Assembly: GCA_027475525.1 (NCBI GenBank)
Contig: JAMWFC010000117.1
Coordinates: forward strand, 496,001 to 560,000
DNA: 64,000 nucleotides
Direction of reading: 5' to 3'
Source of the DNA: Macrolepiota albuminosa
Taxonomy: Eukaryota; Basidiomycota; Agaricomycetes; Agaricales; Agaricaceae
In this document: in pieces, positions 1 to 10,790 of the stretch
How the letters are laid out: each line of letters opens with the position of its first letter
How positions within the stretch are numbered: position 1 is the first letter of the stretch
Notes under the pieces: model-generated
Told to the model about the DNA's origin: nothing
What the model saw: the letters and a program-made list of their open reading frames with translations, nothing else
Database searches by the model: none
Program-made: the position numbers and the translations under genes

Positions 1-1
1 T

Positions 2-163
2 AACGGAGGCTTTCCAACGGTGCGTTCATTGTCAAGGTCAAACCAATTACCCGATGCTCAAACTTGCTTCAGCGTCGACACCGATAAGGATGGATGGGCA
101 CAATTGAGTTATGAACAGTTCATGAGTGTACGTCCTAAATTCGGTTCTAAGTTTGCTAATTGA
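2..163 (+). CDS. C-terminal fragment of an EF-hand protein (partial)
   Basis: An open frame enters from the left edge and stops at TGA 161-163. It contains one recognisable EF-hand loop, DTDKDGWAQLSYEQF, with Asp at loop positions 1, 3 and 5, Gly at 6 and a hydrophobic residue at 8. The ligand at position 12 is Glu within YEQF. The family binds Ca2+, but nothing else of the protein is in the window, so its role cannot be given. A possible splice donor (gtacgt) lies at 127-132 inside the frame, so the true last exon could end there instead of at the TGA. Confidence 0.5.
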   Translation, partial: NGGFPTVRSLSRSNQLPDAQTCFSVDTDKDGWAQLSYEQFMSVRPKFGSKFAN

Positions 164-557
164 CTCTTGGCATGATACATGATATATAGATGGTCCTCAG
201 CGTGCCGTAATCACAGCACATGTCAACACGTATACATGTCTATGATAGGGACTATGTAATTTACCAACACTTTCATACAATTATTAAAGTACCAGGACCT
301 TCAGCAATGCAAGATAGTACTTATCATTCTCGTTCAGTGTTTTATCACCAATGACTGAAATTGGTTTTCAAGTCTCCTTGGGGGTTAAGCCTTCAAAGTT
401 CAAGTCCTATCTGAAGCTTGTGGAATGGCTATAGTACAGATATATTGTAGCAGAACCATCCACTGCTTAACAACGTCTGTCTCAAGTGTTGCATCACCGA
501 TCCTGGGCCGCAATAGCCTTGCGCCACCGGTGTGAGCTGCAAACATCTGGCACGATC
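164..557. other. Spacer without recognisable gene
   Basis: AT-rich DNA downstream of the EF-hand fragment. I see no convincing exon, RNA gene or repeat; it presumably holds the 3' UTR of the upstream gene and the flank of the fold-back element. Confidence 0.4.
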
Positions 558-914
558 ACTGCTGGCACTGGAAAGTATTTCCATTGGAAAATGTACAAAA
601 GAAACCTGTTATACCACTTCTATGTGGTGTTTACCCAAGAAATATGTAAGCATTTTCTCACCAAAATATTTAGAAAAATGTTTATCTTTTTCTCAACTGT
701 TTTACAAGGAAAAATGTCACCTTTTGCCACTGTTTTTCCAAAAAAATGCTGCTTTTTCACACTTTTTTCCTAAAAAATGCACTATTTCTAGGAAAAGGAT
801 GGTAAAAAGATAGTATTTTTCATTGGGAAAAGATTGGAAAAAAACAATGTAGAAGTGGTATAACAGGTTTCTTTTGTACTTTTTCCAATGGAAATACTTT
901 CCAGTGCCAGCAGT
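558..914. mobile_element. Fold-back / MITE-like element with 65-bp terminal inverted repeats
   Basis: Positions 558-622 and 850-914 are inverted copies of each other over 65 bp with one mismatch near the middle. They flank about 227 bp of A/T-rich sequence dense in runs of A and T. There is no long open frame inside. Long near-perfect terminal inverted repeats around a short non-coding core are typical of non-autonomous DNA transposons (MITEs) or fold-back elements. I cannot see a clear target-site duplication at either flank, so the outer boundaries are provisional. The near identity of the arms suggests a young insertion. Confidence 0.75.
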
Positions 915-1736
915 GGATAACAGTCGTCAACTTGAGCAGTATGGAAAAGCCAGTTACCATCAAAAATGTAACGTGATGGAAAGAACTTGGCCTATGTTTG
1001 CCAATTCATTTCCATGCTTCCATGAAAGCTCAAATCAGTGGTCATTTGAGACTTGGAGGAAAGTGGAACTTTTGATGGCCAGAAGATCCTATAAGTGGTA
1101 ACCACAGTCGGGATCAGGTTAACCCTAGTAACAGAGAAGTTTCACAGTGCAGTAGAATGACTAAACACTGGAAACTCTTTTTTGAGTCAGCATAAGAACC
1201 GCAGTCCGATCAAGTACCAGTACTTTCAAATCCTCAAGAAAAGGCAGTAAGGTGGTAAGTAGCAAGAATATTTGCATTAGACACAGGATTGATAAGTGAG
1301 ACAGAAAAGAAAAATAATTGGCAGGCCAGTGTGAGACAGCCATATGTAAGTGAAGAAGTTAGTAGAATATCAGTGAGCACAGTGCGAAACAACAAGGTGA
1401 TCACAGCTGGCACCTGCAAATTATATAGTTGTTAGACAATGGGGAGGTAGTGAAAATTGAAAGAGATACTGCACATGACCCACTAACAGGTCATTTGAAC
1501 AAAACTGTCTTTCCACACATTTTTCTGTCCACTTTGCACAAAACTGAGTATACAGTCTGTTAGATAACTCATTTATTGTTGCAAGTCTAGGATTCATTAA
1601 TTTTATGATGTGTATTAGTTGTGCTATGAATATTTTTTGACAAAAACTGTCTTTGAGTGAGAAACGAGTCAACGTTGGAGAATGCCGAGGAGTGCTTCAG
1701 GTGATGTAATTTCTCCTGGACACCAGCTTGATGTGC
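915..1736. other. Gene-poor stretch beside the fold-back element
   Basis: Only short frames without recognisable motifs occur here (the longest is about 80 codons). The composition suits degenerate transposon-derived or intergenic DNA, but no family is identifiable. Confidence 0.35.
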
Positions 1737-2183
1737 TCATATCTGCACATTTGGTCGCAACTGGAAGTCGATTGTCTCGAGATTCCAACCAGGCATGTTT
1801 CTATCAGCAATTGCTGATGTTTTGTCAAAATCAGCCGCAAGATTGGATGCTGTGGTGAGAGGAACTATCCGACAAGGAGTGGGTCGAGGACGCTTTTGAA
1901 CAGGAGGTTCAGAAGGGATAGGAGGGGAATTTTCATCTTCTTCATGGTGTGTGTCTCTCTCCTTTCGCTTCTTTTGTTCTGCCTTTGACCTGCTTGCTTC
2001 TTTCTCAGCCTTTTTCCTTGCTCTCTCCTGCTCTGCCTTCATCCTCTTCAGTGCCTTTGTCGCCTCTGCTTCGGACTTCTTCCTTTCTCTCTCTTCTGCC
2101 CTCCTAGCTTCAGCAGCAAGCTTCTGCTGTGCCCTTTCCTCTGCAGCAATCGCTTTTAAATGAGCTTTTTCAGCATCTCAGAT
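1737..2183 (-). CDS. Lys/Glu-rich coiled-coil ORF, hypothetical
   Basis: A minus-strand frame of about 149 codons runs from just after an in-frame TGA near 2184 to a stop at 1737. There is no upstream ATG; the first ATG is at 2042. The N-terminal 85 residues are almost wholly Lys, Glu, Ala and Arg and should form a long coiled coil. A Pro-rich linker and a more ordinary tail follow, ending in PGWNLETIDFQLRPNVQI. It may be the 3' end of a transposon-linked or otherwise broken gene, because no 5' exons are apparent. I do not recognise the family. Whether it is expressed is unknown. Confidence 0.25.
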
Positions 2184-2929
2184 TGTCCATTCAAGATATG
2201 TAGTAGACTATGAAGATTTTATATATCAGATGTCGGTTAGGTTTGAGGCTTAAAATAAAATCCATAAAAATCATATCAGACACGAAATAAGATGTTTAAG
2301 ATGTAATTAAGCTCTTAGGATAATCTTATAGGCTGTGGAGCTCCATTACATGGTCCTGGTTACAATACAGTAGATATCATGATATGATATTACACAGCAC
2401 TGGTGCCTTCTCCTGAGGACATGACGGTGGTTCAAGGAACCTCAAAATTTGCTGAGGAGGGGATGAGATTGCTTTCATTAACTGGACCATGGTTCTTGCC
2501 TGACCAAGCAGGTGTAGAGCAAACTGTGCATAGAATTATGTCTGAATTATGGTGAGCGCATCATAAATCACTCAGGCATCAAAATGTCCGTAGAGCAAAA
2601 CTTTGGCATTTATGCCACTTGCACCTTGAAATGTGCAAGATACTTCAGAGAATACATAATATATTGCTATCCAATACTCAAAAGAAGAAGAGACACTGTA
2701 TTAAGAGGAGAAAAATGCAAATGACTCGTTACCCCCTCTGACTCGTTGGTGGGTCATGTGCAGTACACCTAATATAGGCATTTCAACGGGCTCCACTCAT
2801 TTGCCCGATCAGAAATTGATGTAGTATGACAATTTCACGTGCGTTTAAAGTAGTTACAACGTAGCTCAATCGTAGTTCCAAACGTTTCCCCTCAAACTAC
2901 TCAAGCTACACTTGACATTTTCGTCTCTA
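2184..2929. other. Intergenic region upstream of the acyl-CoA synthetase gene
   Basis: No exon-like sequence is seen. The last 100-200 bp must carry the promoter of the acyl-CoA synthetase gene, but no single regulatory motif stands out. Confidence 0.35.
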
Positions 2930-5848
2930 ATGCCTCTCGTGACTTCCATAATTGCTCCATGGCCGGAAAATCTGCCTTATGATAAACAGTCCGTGCCCGT
3001 TCCTGGGACGAAGCGCCCCGGCCAGACAGGTGGATTCTGTTTCTCTGAAGTTATTGGTTCATTGCTAAGATTGTTGGACAGCTCATCATCGGAATGGTAA
3101 AAGCCCCACCCGTATCAGGTTATCTATGTCTTCTAACGTAAACAAAGGCGTTTGGGGTCTGATAGACGTCAACACGCCCAATGTTCTCAAGACACTGGAT
3201 CAAATCTTTGAAAGCGGTCTATCTGCAGGAAAGGATCAACCGTTCTTGGGACACCGCCCAATCACATCAATTAATCCTCTTAAATATGCTTCTCACTATG
3301 TATGGGAAACGTATGGTGATGTTGATCTCCGCAGACGTCACGTTGGCAGTGCGCTTGCTTCTCTTTTTGCAAAGGGTGAGCTGGGAGGTGGAGATCTGAA
3401 TACTGTCGGCATTTGGTCCGCTAATCGACCAGGTATTGTACATCCAGGTGCATTCTGCATGCATCATTCTGAGTATAGTTGTCAAAGAATGGCAAATCAT
3501 CGACATCGCCCTTCAGAGTTATAATATGGTTTCTGTTAGTCTTTATGATACCCTTGGCAAGGATTCCGTCGGTAGGTGATTGTCCAGGCTAAGTGTGACG
3601 CTACTAATCCTTTATCAGAATACATGTATCCGATTTCTCCTCTGCCTCCCTGTATTGCTGACCCATTCTTTCATTATTCAGAATTAATCATGCTCATCTC
3701 ACTGTCATCTTTTGCACGTCTGACCACATTCCTACACTCCTCAAGCTTGCACCCAAAGTTCCCTTCGTAAAGCTCATCGTCTGCATTGATGAATTGACGC
3801 CCGAGGCTAAGCAAATTTTGACTGAATGGGCTGCTTCTCGAAATATACAGTTAAAGCAGATGCGAGAAGGTTGTTACAGTTTCTCAGTGGTTACGATTTG
3901 ATATTGATGTGATTTTGCGCAGTCGAGTTTGATGGAAAAGCGAACCCTCTTGAGCCTATTCGAGCTACACCCGATGCTGTAGCATCGATTTGTTACACCT
4001 CTGTGGGTTCTAATACTATGTTGTCGTTGGTTATATCGTTTATCCATGGGCTTGTAGGGAACAACGAGTAATCCCAAAGGTATTTTACTCTGGTCCTGCA
4101 TCATTTGATTGATATCGAACAACCCTAGGTGCTATTCTCACGCATGCTAACCTTGCGCTTTCAACGCAAAGTAACGTCTATGGACTCAGTCTTCCGGATT
4201 CGGCTTGCCTCATGTCCTACTTACCTCTGGCGCACATATACGAGGTTAGCCGCACGTTCCTTCACTTGCTGACCCTAAACCAATCAATCTTTAGCGAACA
4301 TGTGAACTATGTGTAGTTGCCGTTGGGGGTAGGATTGGTTACTATACAGGCGATCCCCTGCGTCTGCTTGAGGACGCTCAGCTTTTAAAGCCTGATTTCT
4401 TGCCGTCGGTTCCGCGTGTCCTGAACAGAATTTATCAGGCTGCGATGGCCGGAGGAAACGTACCTGGCTTGAAAGGCAATCTCTTCCGCAAGGCAGTTCA
4501 GGTGAAGCTCGACAGGCTTCATTCCACTGGAGATCCAACCCACTTTTTTTGGGACAAACTTGTGTTTCGGAAGGTAACAAGCGCTCAACGGAAGCAAAAC
4601 GGTCTTACCTGATTCTTCTTGTATGATATAGATCCAAGCCGTTCTTGGAGGTAGAATCAAGTTGTTGACTTGTGGATCTGCTCCTATCAGTCCTGAGGTG
4701 ATGGACTTCCTCAAGATTGCGTTTGGCGGTGAAGTCTATGAAGGTGAGATTTTCGATCAGATCAACATACGCATGTTAACAGTGTTTCAGGGTAAGTTTG
4801 ATCGACGTCATTTCATAGTGTTACCAACGTTTGTGATTCTAGGTATGGAATGACGGAAAATTGCGCCACATGTGCCAAAGGGTGGCCGAATGATCCGTCT
4901 TCTAGCGGAACAGTGGGTCCTCCACAGGCCGTCAATGAAGTTAAGCTTGTCGATGTTCCTTCTATGGGATATTCGTCGGAAGACAAGCCGAACCCTCGCG
5001 GGGAGCTTTGCGTGCGGGGTGCCAATTGCTTCAAGGCTTATTATAAAGGTAATGTGAAGACAAGCCGAACCCTCGCGGGGAGCTTTGCGTGCGGGGTGCC
5101 AATTGCTTCAAGGCTTATTATAAAGGTAATGTCATCCGAAATGCACGTTCTCACCCTGTATATATACCCGTATTCATTAGATGAGGACAATACTAAACTA
5201 GCCGTTGACGAGGAAGGCTGGCTCCACACTGGAGATGTAGCGGAACTTGACCAGGTTGGCCGAATTAAGATTATCGATCGTGTGAAGGTACAATCCCAAA
5301 TCGAAATTTTAAGTGGTTGATGTCTTATTTATTTCTAGAACATTATGAAACTTGCTCAAGGGGAATACGTGGCGCTTGAAAAGATCGAAAACTTGTACAG
5401 CTCCTCGTCTGTGATTTCACAGATATTTGTTCATGGCGACTCTTTGCAATCCTATCTCCTTGCCGTCATCATTCCTGATCCCGTTCAATTGGCGACCTTG
5501 GCATCTAGAGTTCTGGACAAGAAGATCATGCCACAAGATGTTGAAGAATTGGCATCTGCCTGTAAAGACGAGCGCGTCAAGCAGGAGATTCTTACTATTA
5601 TCACGAAAGAGGCTAAGCGGAGTGGTTTGAAGGGGTAAGCCCGTGTTTTTCCCAGTATTATTCACCACTGACAACGAGGATCTAGCTTTGAGATGATCAA
5701 GAGAATTCATTTGAGTCTTGATGCGTTCAGCGTTGAGGATGGAACGATGACACCGACGCTGAAGCTCCGAAGGAAGGATGCGTACAACAAGTTCAAGACG
5801 GAGCTTGATGGGCTTTATGCCCTTGGGGAGCCGTTATCGAAATTATAA
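2930..5848 (+). CDS. Peroxisomal long-chain fatty-acid--CoA ligase (Faa2-like)
   Basis: ATP-dependent activation of fatty acids to acyl-CoA for beta-oxidation. My model has 15 exons: 2930-3029, 3148-3432, 3488-3571, 3619-3625, 3682-3869, 3923-4002, 4058-4079, 4129-4244, 4295-4573, 4632-4743, 4791, 4843-5048, 5181-5287, 5339-5634 and 5686-5848. They total 2046 nt (681 residues), close to the usual family length. The AMP-binding P-loop reads YTSGTTSNPKG, with Ser where Gly is usual. The second motif is YGMTENCATC, followed by LHTGDV and GRIKIIDRVK. The last three residues are SKL, a type 1 peroxisomal targeting signal. Exons of 7 and 1 nt are needed to keep the frame. The 77-bp duplication at 4979-5132 spans an exon end and donor site; splicing from the first copy leaves the product intact. 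Confidence 0.93.
4979..5132. repeat. Direct tandem duplication, 2 x 77 bp (likely assembly artefact)
   Basis: 4979-5055 and 5056-5132 are identical and both flanking bases break the identity, so the repeat is exactly 77 bp. It covers the end of an acyl-CoA synthetase exon plus its splice donor. Confidence 0.97.
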
Positions 5849-5960
5849 TGCGATGCCGGCATGATTCTGGTCTCGACCTAGATCTCTCCGTGCTAAGTGG
5901 ATTTATTCACTACGGTGGTATTCATAGTAGAGTTTAAATAGTTTAAATTGTGCTTAGAGA

Positions 5961-7866
5961 TCATCGCGAGTCGTTCTTCCGTCTTTTTAATGAATTATGA
6001 ACAGCCTTGGCCTCGTTTATGCCCAAGAATGATAATAAAACCATTCCAACGACCCAACAGTGACCTTGTAGAAAGTTTTTGTCGACTGAATACGAAAATA
6101 TGGAGCTAACGGAATGTATCAGAATCACCGGACATGGGAATTTGATATTTATACCTGACAAAGGCGGGGGAAATAGCGCGAGCAAAGCACATGGAGAACT
6201 GCACTAAACCATTCGTAGCGCCCAGAGACGAAGGGCTAGGTGCGTGTTCCTTGACCAAGATCATGTTGATCCTGGAATATGCAACTTGAGCGGCAAGAGA
6301 TGCTCAGCACAAAGTCAACCTTACGAGTATGCGAGGCAGGCGACGCGAGATAAGCCCAGTACGATACCGATGCCAATCCAGATCTTTACTTGCGTCCCTG
6401 CCGGAACCGAACCTGTGCCTAGGTCAGACTCGCAGCGTGCCAGTAAATTGAGGAATGGAAGGGCGGCAAAAGTCAATGGCCACACGCCCATACAAAAAGA
6501 GTAGAATTTGGTGGTCTCAAAAATGCGTAAAAGGGTGGGCAAGAAAAGTAGCTGGATTCCAGCAGAGATGGCACCCGCGGTAGATAGCGAGTATCCGATT
6601 CGTGATGCCTGATGAGGCGGCAATCAATGACAGTGAAAGGGGGAAAAGATGCGTCAAGGGCGTACGGAAAAAGCCAAACCACCGACATGGATTGGAGAAT
6701 AACAAAAGAGGACGAATACGACGTCAAACGCTGTTGCGATGAAGCACAGGGCAAACCCAGAGGTACTTAGAGCTCGTATGACAGGGTCTGATAATAGACT
6801 TGCGACACTGGTCGAATGTGGCGCAGAAAGCGCGTCATGCTGAGTATCAGTTGCACCATATGATTCGGTTGCGCGTGCACCTTTTGGGATTGTACTTGTA
6901 CGTTTTGGAAGAGTCTGGGAATAACGATATATGAATGCTTCATGAAAAAGAAAAAGACCAACCTCGTCGAGATAAAAGTATGCGAGGACGATTCCAATCA
7001 GTCCAAGCAAAGCGGAAACGAAACATGGGAGAAAGTAAGGAAAGTTTGTCCAAAATGGAACGTTGAAGATGTGAGGGTATTTTGTTGCTGGATCGGAAAG
7101 ACTGCCTCCAATCAAAGGACTATGTATGGAATTAAATATGGTTGAAAAGTGAATTATTTAGTAGTTACCCGATGATGGCACCTAGTGGCCAGAATATGGC
7201 GAAAATGGAAAAGGCGCTGGCTTGATTAGACGAATTTGTGAGTTCACCAAGCACAGAGTGAATCACAGCTACATTTCCGGAACACAAACCCGCTATACGA
7301 GCGAGTTAGGTCGGCCGCCGGGACCAAAAATGCTTACCAAAAGAGCGAAACAAGATTATTTGTGGAAGACAAGAGGAGATTCCAAGGAACGCTGTTGAGA
7401 TAACCATCCCCAAGGTCCCGATGAGGACAACTGGGCGACGACCTACTATGTCTGGGCAAGTGTGAGCTCAAGTTGACGACTGTGGGCTGGACGAACCGGA
7501 TATTCTTGCGCATTGATATATACTGAGCAGCTGAGCAACGGCAAAACTGGATTCCTGGGAGAACGTGAGTGATGGTATTGTAGCTAGTAGTACATACCAC
7601 CAGCCCGCTGTAGAGACCGATCTGGGATGGATCGCTAGTGACATTGAGGCGAGTTATGAATTCGTTGATATAAGGGAAGACCTAGAAGGTGTTGGACGGG
7701 AGACTGACGGGCGACGCAAAGGTACCTGTGTGAATACTATGGGATCGACGAGACGGATGGCGCAGAGAGCGACAAAGGGGGCTTTTGGGAGGGAAGTTGA
7801 CTGGAGCAAGTGTGTGGCGTGGGAGGGCGATTGGGGCAGGGAGCTGTGGGAGTGGCTGGGACGCAT
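5961..7866 (-). CDS. Major facilitator superfamily transporter (ZIFL / general-substrate type)
   Basis: Twelve-helix membrane transporter. The spliced product starts at ATG 7866 and carries the early motif ALCAIRLVDPI followed by PYINEF. The signature motif A appears as ISDIVGRRPVVL, and a conserved GGSLSDPATKYP stretch follows the fifth helix. A hydrophilic central loop rich in Lys, Thr and Ala separates two six-helix halves. The second half ends in SSIFSYSVDKNFLQG and a short basic tail stopping at 5961. At least eight introns of about 45-60 nt are visible, for example one that splits GRIS/D before motif A. The closest family is the zinc-induced-facilitator-like / tetracycline-resistance-like fungal MFS group. 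The substrate cannot be read from the sequence. It is transcribed divergently from the gene at 8025. Confidence 0.87.
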
Positions 7867-8024
7867 GGGAGGTGCAGAAAAGACGGTATTAGACCGCTGT
7901 AGTCCATATAGGTACTGTAGCGGACGGGCCGAACGCGTTGTTGTGGTGTGTTGACGATTGCGCCACGGGGTATGCGGGCCGGGAGCCGGGATAGGAGGGT
8001 GGTGTTGTGGTGTGTTGACGCACG
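7867..8024. promoter_or_regulatory. Shared divergent promoter region with a repeated 17-bp motif
   Basis: 158 bp separate the start codon of the MFS gene (minus) from the ATG at 8025 (plus). The 17-mer gttgtggtgtgttgacg occurs twice on the + strand, at 7940-7956 and 8004-8020, and could be a binding site for a shared regulator. Function is inferred from position only. Confidence 0.4.
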
Positions 8025-8775
8025 ATGAGCTTGACTACGGACCACCCTCTGCTTGTTGCGCCACGGCCTGTGCGACTCGGGGCGACGGCAGGCACGCGAG
8101 CACAGGCACACGCTCATGACCTGATACCGTCTGACTCTGGCCCAAGGACACAGGCACACGCCCATGACTCTCGCGAGCACAGGCACACGCTCATGACCTG
8201 ATACCGTCTGACTCTGGCCCAAGGACACAGGCACACGCCCATGACTCTAAGGACCACCTCAAGTCTACAGACAAGGACGTCCTCGACCCCCGCTCGTCCC
8301 CCCGCTCGCCCTCCTTTGCCTCCCTCCCCACCGAGGCCCTCGAGAGTTCCTGTCCATCCTCCGCCCATCCATATTCCCCCCCTTGTCCCCCGTCTCCCGC
8401 CGCGCAGCCAGGGATCGTGGGGATATGTGGGAAGGACAGGCCCTCGGCAGACTGCTCGCTGACCTCGTCCCAGACGACATCGACATCCCCCGCTCCCAGC
8501 AGCCCAGTCGCAACTGTCGCACCCCTGATTCCATCAACGAGGACTCCCACATCGATCCTCCCTTTCGTTGGTGCAAGTCCAATGTCCTCTGTAAGCCGCC
8601 CCTCTTTCCACACCTCCGTTCTTTATCGACCTTTCATCCAGCTTCTCCAATCTCACGCACCCATACTCGCAACCCTTTCCTCCGCCATGCGTCCAATCGA
8701 TCTCCGGTCATGATATCACCCGCTGCAATTCCCCTTCCACAGCCAACTCCTGACGAGATGGTCGACATGTCGTAA
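8025..8775 (+). CDS. Hypothetical Ser/Pro-rich protein, frame interrupted
   Basis: After collapsing the 77-bp duplication at 8095-8248, an open frame runs from ATG 8025 through a His/Ala-rich start and DKDVLDPRSSPRSPSF. Near 8344 the coding signal (strong preference for C at third codon positions) jumps to the next frame. It then reads FLSILRPSIFPPLSPVSR and GRLLADLVPDDIDIP. Adding one base near 8344 would join EAL to REFLSIL smoothly. A splice donor gtaagc follows at about 8593. The family is not recognised. The break may be an assembly error or real decay. The 3' end is uncertain; the last frame stops at 8775. Confidence 0.45.
8095..8248. repeat. Direct tandem duplication, 2 x 77 bp
   Basis: 8095-8171 equals 8172-8248 exactly. 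It shifts the frame of the gene starting at 8025; removing one copy restores the frame up to about 8344. Confidence 0.97.
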
Positions 8776-9052
8776 CTCATCCGTGGCCAGTCACACCAAC
8801 TGTCCCTTAGTCTCCGTACGCTCGTTATCTCTCAGCTGAACTATTTATCTTTAGCCTCATATATTGTCGTCTTGGAATGCCATATCCTCCATCTACTCTA
8901 CCCGTCATTCCCATAGTTTTTAGTCGGTAAACTATTCCATCTAACTTTACAATGCCATCACACGATTCTCTTTTGCCTATTCCCCGTTTGTACTCTGTAT
9001 TCCCTGGATAATTTCATCTTATTTTTGTCGAAATTTAACAAGGCTTCTCATA

Positions 9053-10721
9053 TCAGGGTGCCCATGGAGACTGACTTTGCCCCCCAACTCCCTCTGTCAA
9101 TAGCATCGCAGTCCCGTCTTCTCCAATCACAAAACAATCCTCTAGTCTGACGCCCACCTAACAACCAGACACCGTCAACCACGCGAACAAGAAATGTTTG
9201 CCACTTACTTGGCCTTCGATATAGATTCCTGGTTCGTTGGAAAACGTGTGACCACTTTCAATCATCACAGCACTACCTCCATGCAGATATGGATCCTCGT
9301 GTACTTCAAGTCCGATCCCTAGGCCTTGTAGTAAGAATGGTTGAGAAACTTTGGTAAAGGATCGAACCATGTCCAAGTCTGTGGGTAAAGTACCCTGCAT
9401 AACCTTTGATTGCCAGAAATTGCCTTGCAGCTTCATCAACTCTCTTGGTCAAAACCCCTGCACGAGCTGCATGCAGGGCTGTGGTTTGCGCCGCATGAAC
9501 ATGCTTCCAGATATTCTCATGTTCGGGGGGGATAGTAGAGCCAGGCAAAGCTACGGTCTTGCCACACATGTCAGAACAGAAAAGACGACAATTACAGCAC
9601 TCACCCTCGTCACATCACTATAATATCCATGCAGCGATCCCGTACAATCAAACAGAGCAAAATCTGAGGAATTTAGGACGCGATCTGTCCCGCTTCCATG
9701 AGGAAGAGCAGCGTTTTCTGTGCTTGGCTTAGCTAAGAATTCATTCCTGCCGCACACAGCACATACCTCCAAATAGTGTCAAGCATCCGCCCTTGTCGAG
9801 GCCAACAGATGCCAGGGCGGAGGCTACCAATGCACGCGCCTCTGACTCGCGGATGCCAATGTATAATTTCTTCTGCACTGCACGGATCGCAAGGACAGTA
9901 GCCTATCAATAGCAACATCGGCGTTGTGCCTGCCGTTGATCACCCGAACGAGACAAAGAAATACCTCATTCGCACACTTCAAAAGGTTGATCTCGGCCGT
10001 GGACTTGCGCTCCCGCATCTGCCTGATTTCTTCCGGTGCCGAAAGGATTGTAGCTTTGGGAAGTGCCGATTCGAACCCGTCGACGATGAATTTTCGGATG
10101 TTGCTGTCGACGAAGATTGTTCTGGCGTCAGGGAAAGCTGACGACGCGAGCTTGTAGGGATTCGCATCCTCGGGCCATTCGATATACTGGATCGCCGATT
10201 CCGAGGGCACCAAAAGTGATCGCGCCCGAGTTGATTCGAACTGCTCAGAAAATTAGCAAGCGAGGAGTTGTTTGATATCAGCCAGTCAGTACCTTTGGGG
10301 TCAGTATAGAGATCTTGGCCGCTGCTTTACTCGAGGGTGTGATTATTAGGAGTAGAGGTCGCTCAGAGAGTTTCCAGTTCGTCTGAGATATATTTCCCAT
10401 AAACGTGGCACTTGCACCAGGCTCGGCGATGTAAGCAGACGCATTGAGTGCTAGCAGCCTCTCGACTAGTGTATTTTGTCGGCGATAGTACTCGGATTCG
10501 TGGATTGGAGAGATATGAGCGCAGTGGTTTTCTAATTGGATGACACCCGGTGAGTTGGTCAGACCTCGAAAAGGCCGTTGAAAGGACCACAAGATAAAAT
10601 ATGTCAAGGCGAGGGAGGAAACCAAAAGCACTAGTGCCCGGGAGCCCTTCAGATAGCTTCCAACGCTGATTACTCCCGATTGTCGATCTGGGCTATCCAC
10701 TTTGCCGTGTGCATTGAGCAT
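9053..10721 (-). CDS. Membrane-anchored M24 metallopeptidase (Xaa-Pro aminopeptidase-like)
   Basis: Removes N-terminal residues before proline (family knowledge). The product begins with a short cytosolic tail and one hydrophobic segment at residues 27-46 (ALVLLVSSLALTYFILW), suggesting a type II membrane or secretory-pathway enzyme. A creatinase/prolidase N-terminal domain follows, then the pita-bread catalytic domain. The dinuclear metal ligands are visible: two Asp in FDCTGSLHGYYSDVTR, His in HRLGHGLGIGLEVHED, Glu in FSNEPGIYIEGQ and Glu in VRLEDCFVIG. Several short introns interrupt the gene; one splits GHG/LGIG. Stop is TGA at 9053-9055. It is divergent from the AlkB gene, with only 69 bp between start codons. 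Confidence 0.9.
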
Positions 10722-10790
10722 TGATCGCGTCCAGAGAAAGGGTCATGTGGGAACGCGTCGTGACTTGATTCGATTCTCACTTAGGGGTTA
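10722..10790. promoter_or_regulatory. 69-bp head-to-head promoter of M24 peptidase and AlkB genes
   Basis: The two start codons (10721 minus, 10791 plus) are only 69 bp apart, so transcription of the pair must initiate here or inside coding sequence. No TATA box is evident. Confidence 0.4.

Noticed and set aside
874..1101. 75-codon ORF overlapping the right arm of the fold-back element
   Set aside because: It starts inside the inverted repeat and shows no transposase motif.
4979..5132. The 77-bp repeats as target-site duplications or gene-internal functional repeats
   Set aside because: Nothing is inserted between copies, the length is constant, and most break reading frames of essential genes.
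7737..8613. Minus-strand frames of 140-165 codons opposite the 8025 gene
   Set aside because: They are shadows of GC-rich coding sequence and contain the duplicated segment read in reverse.
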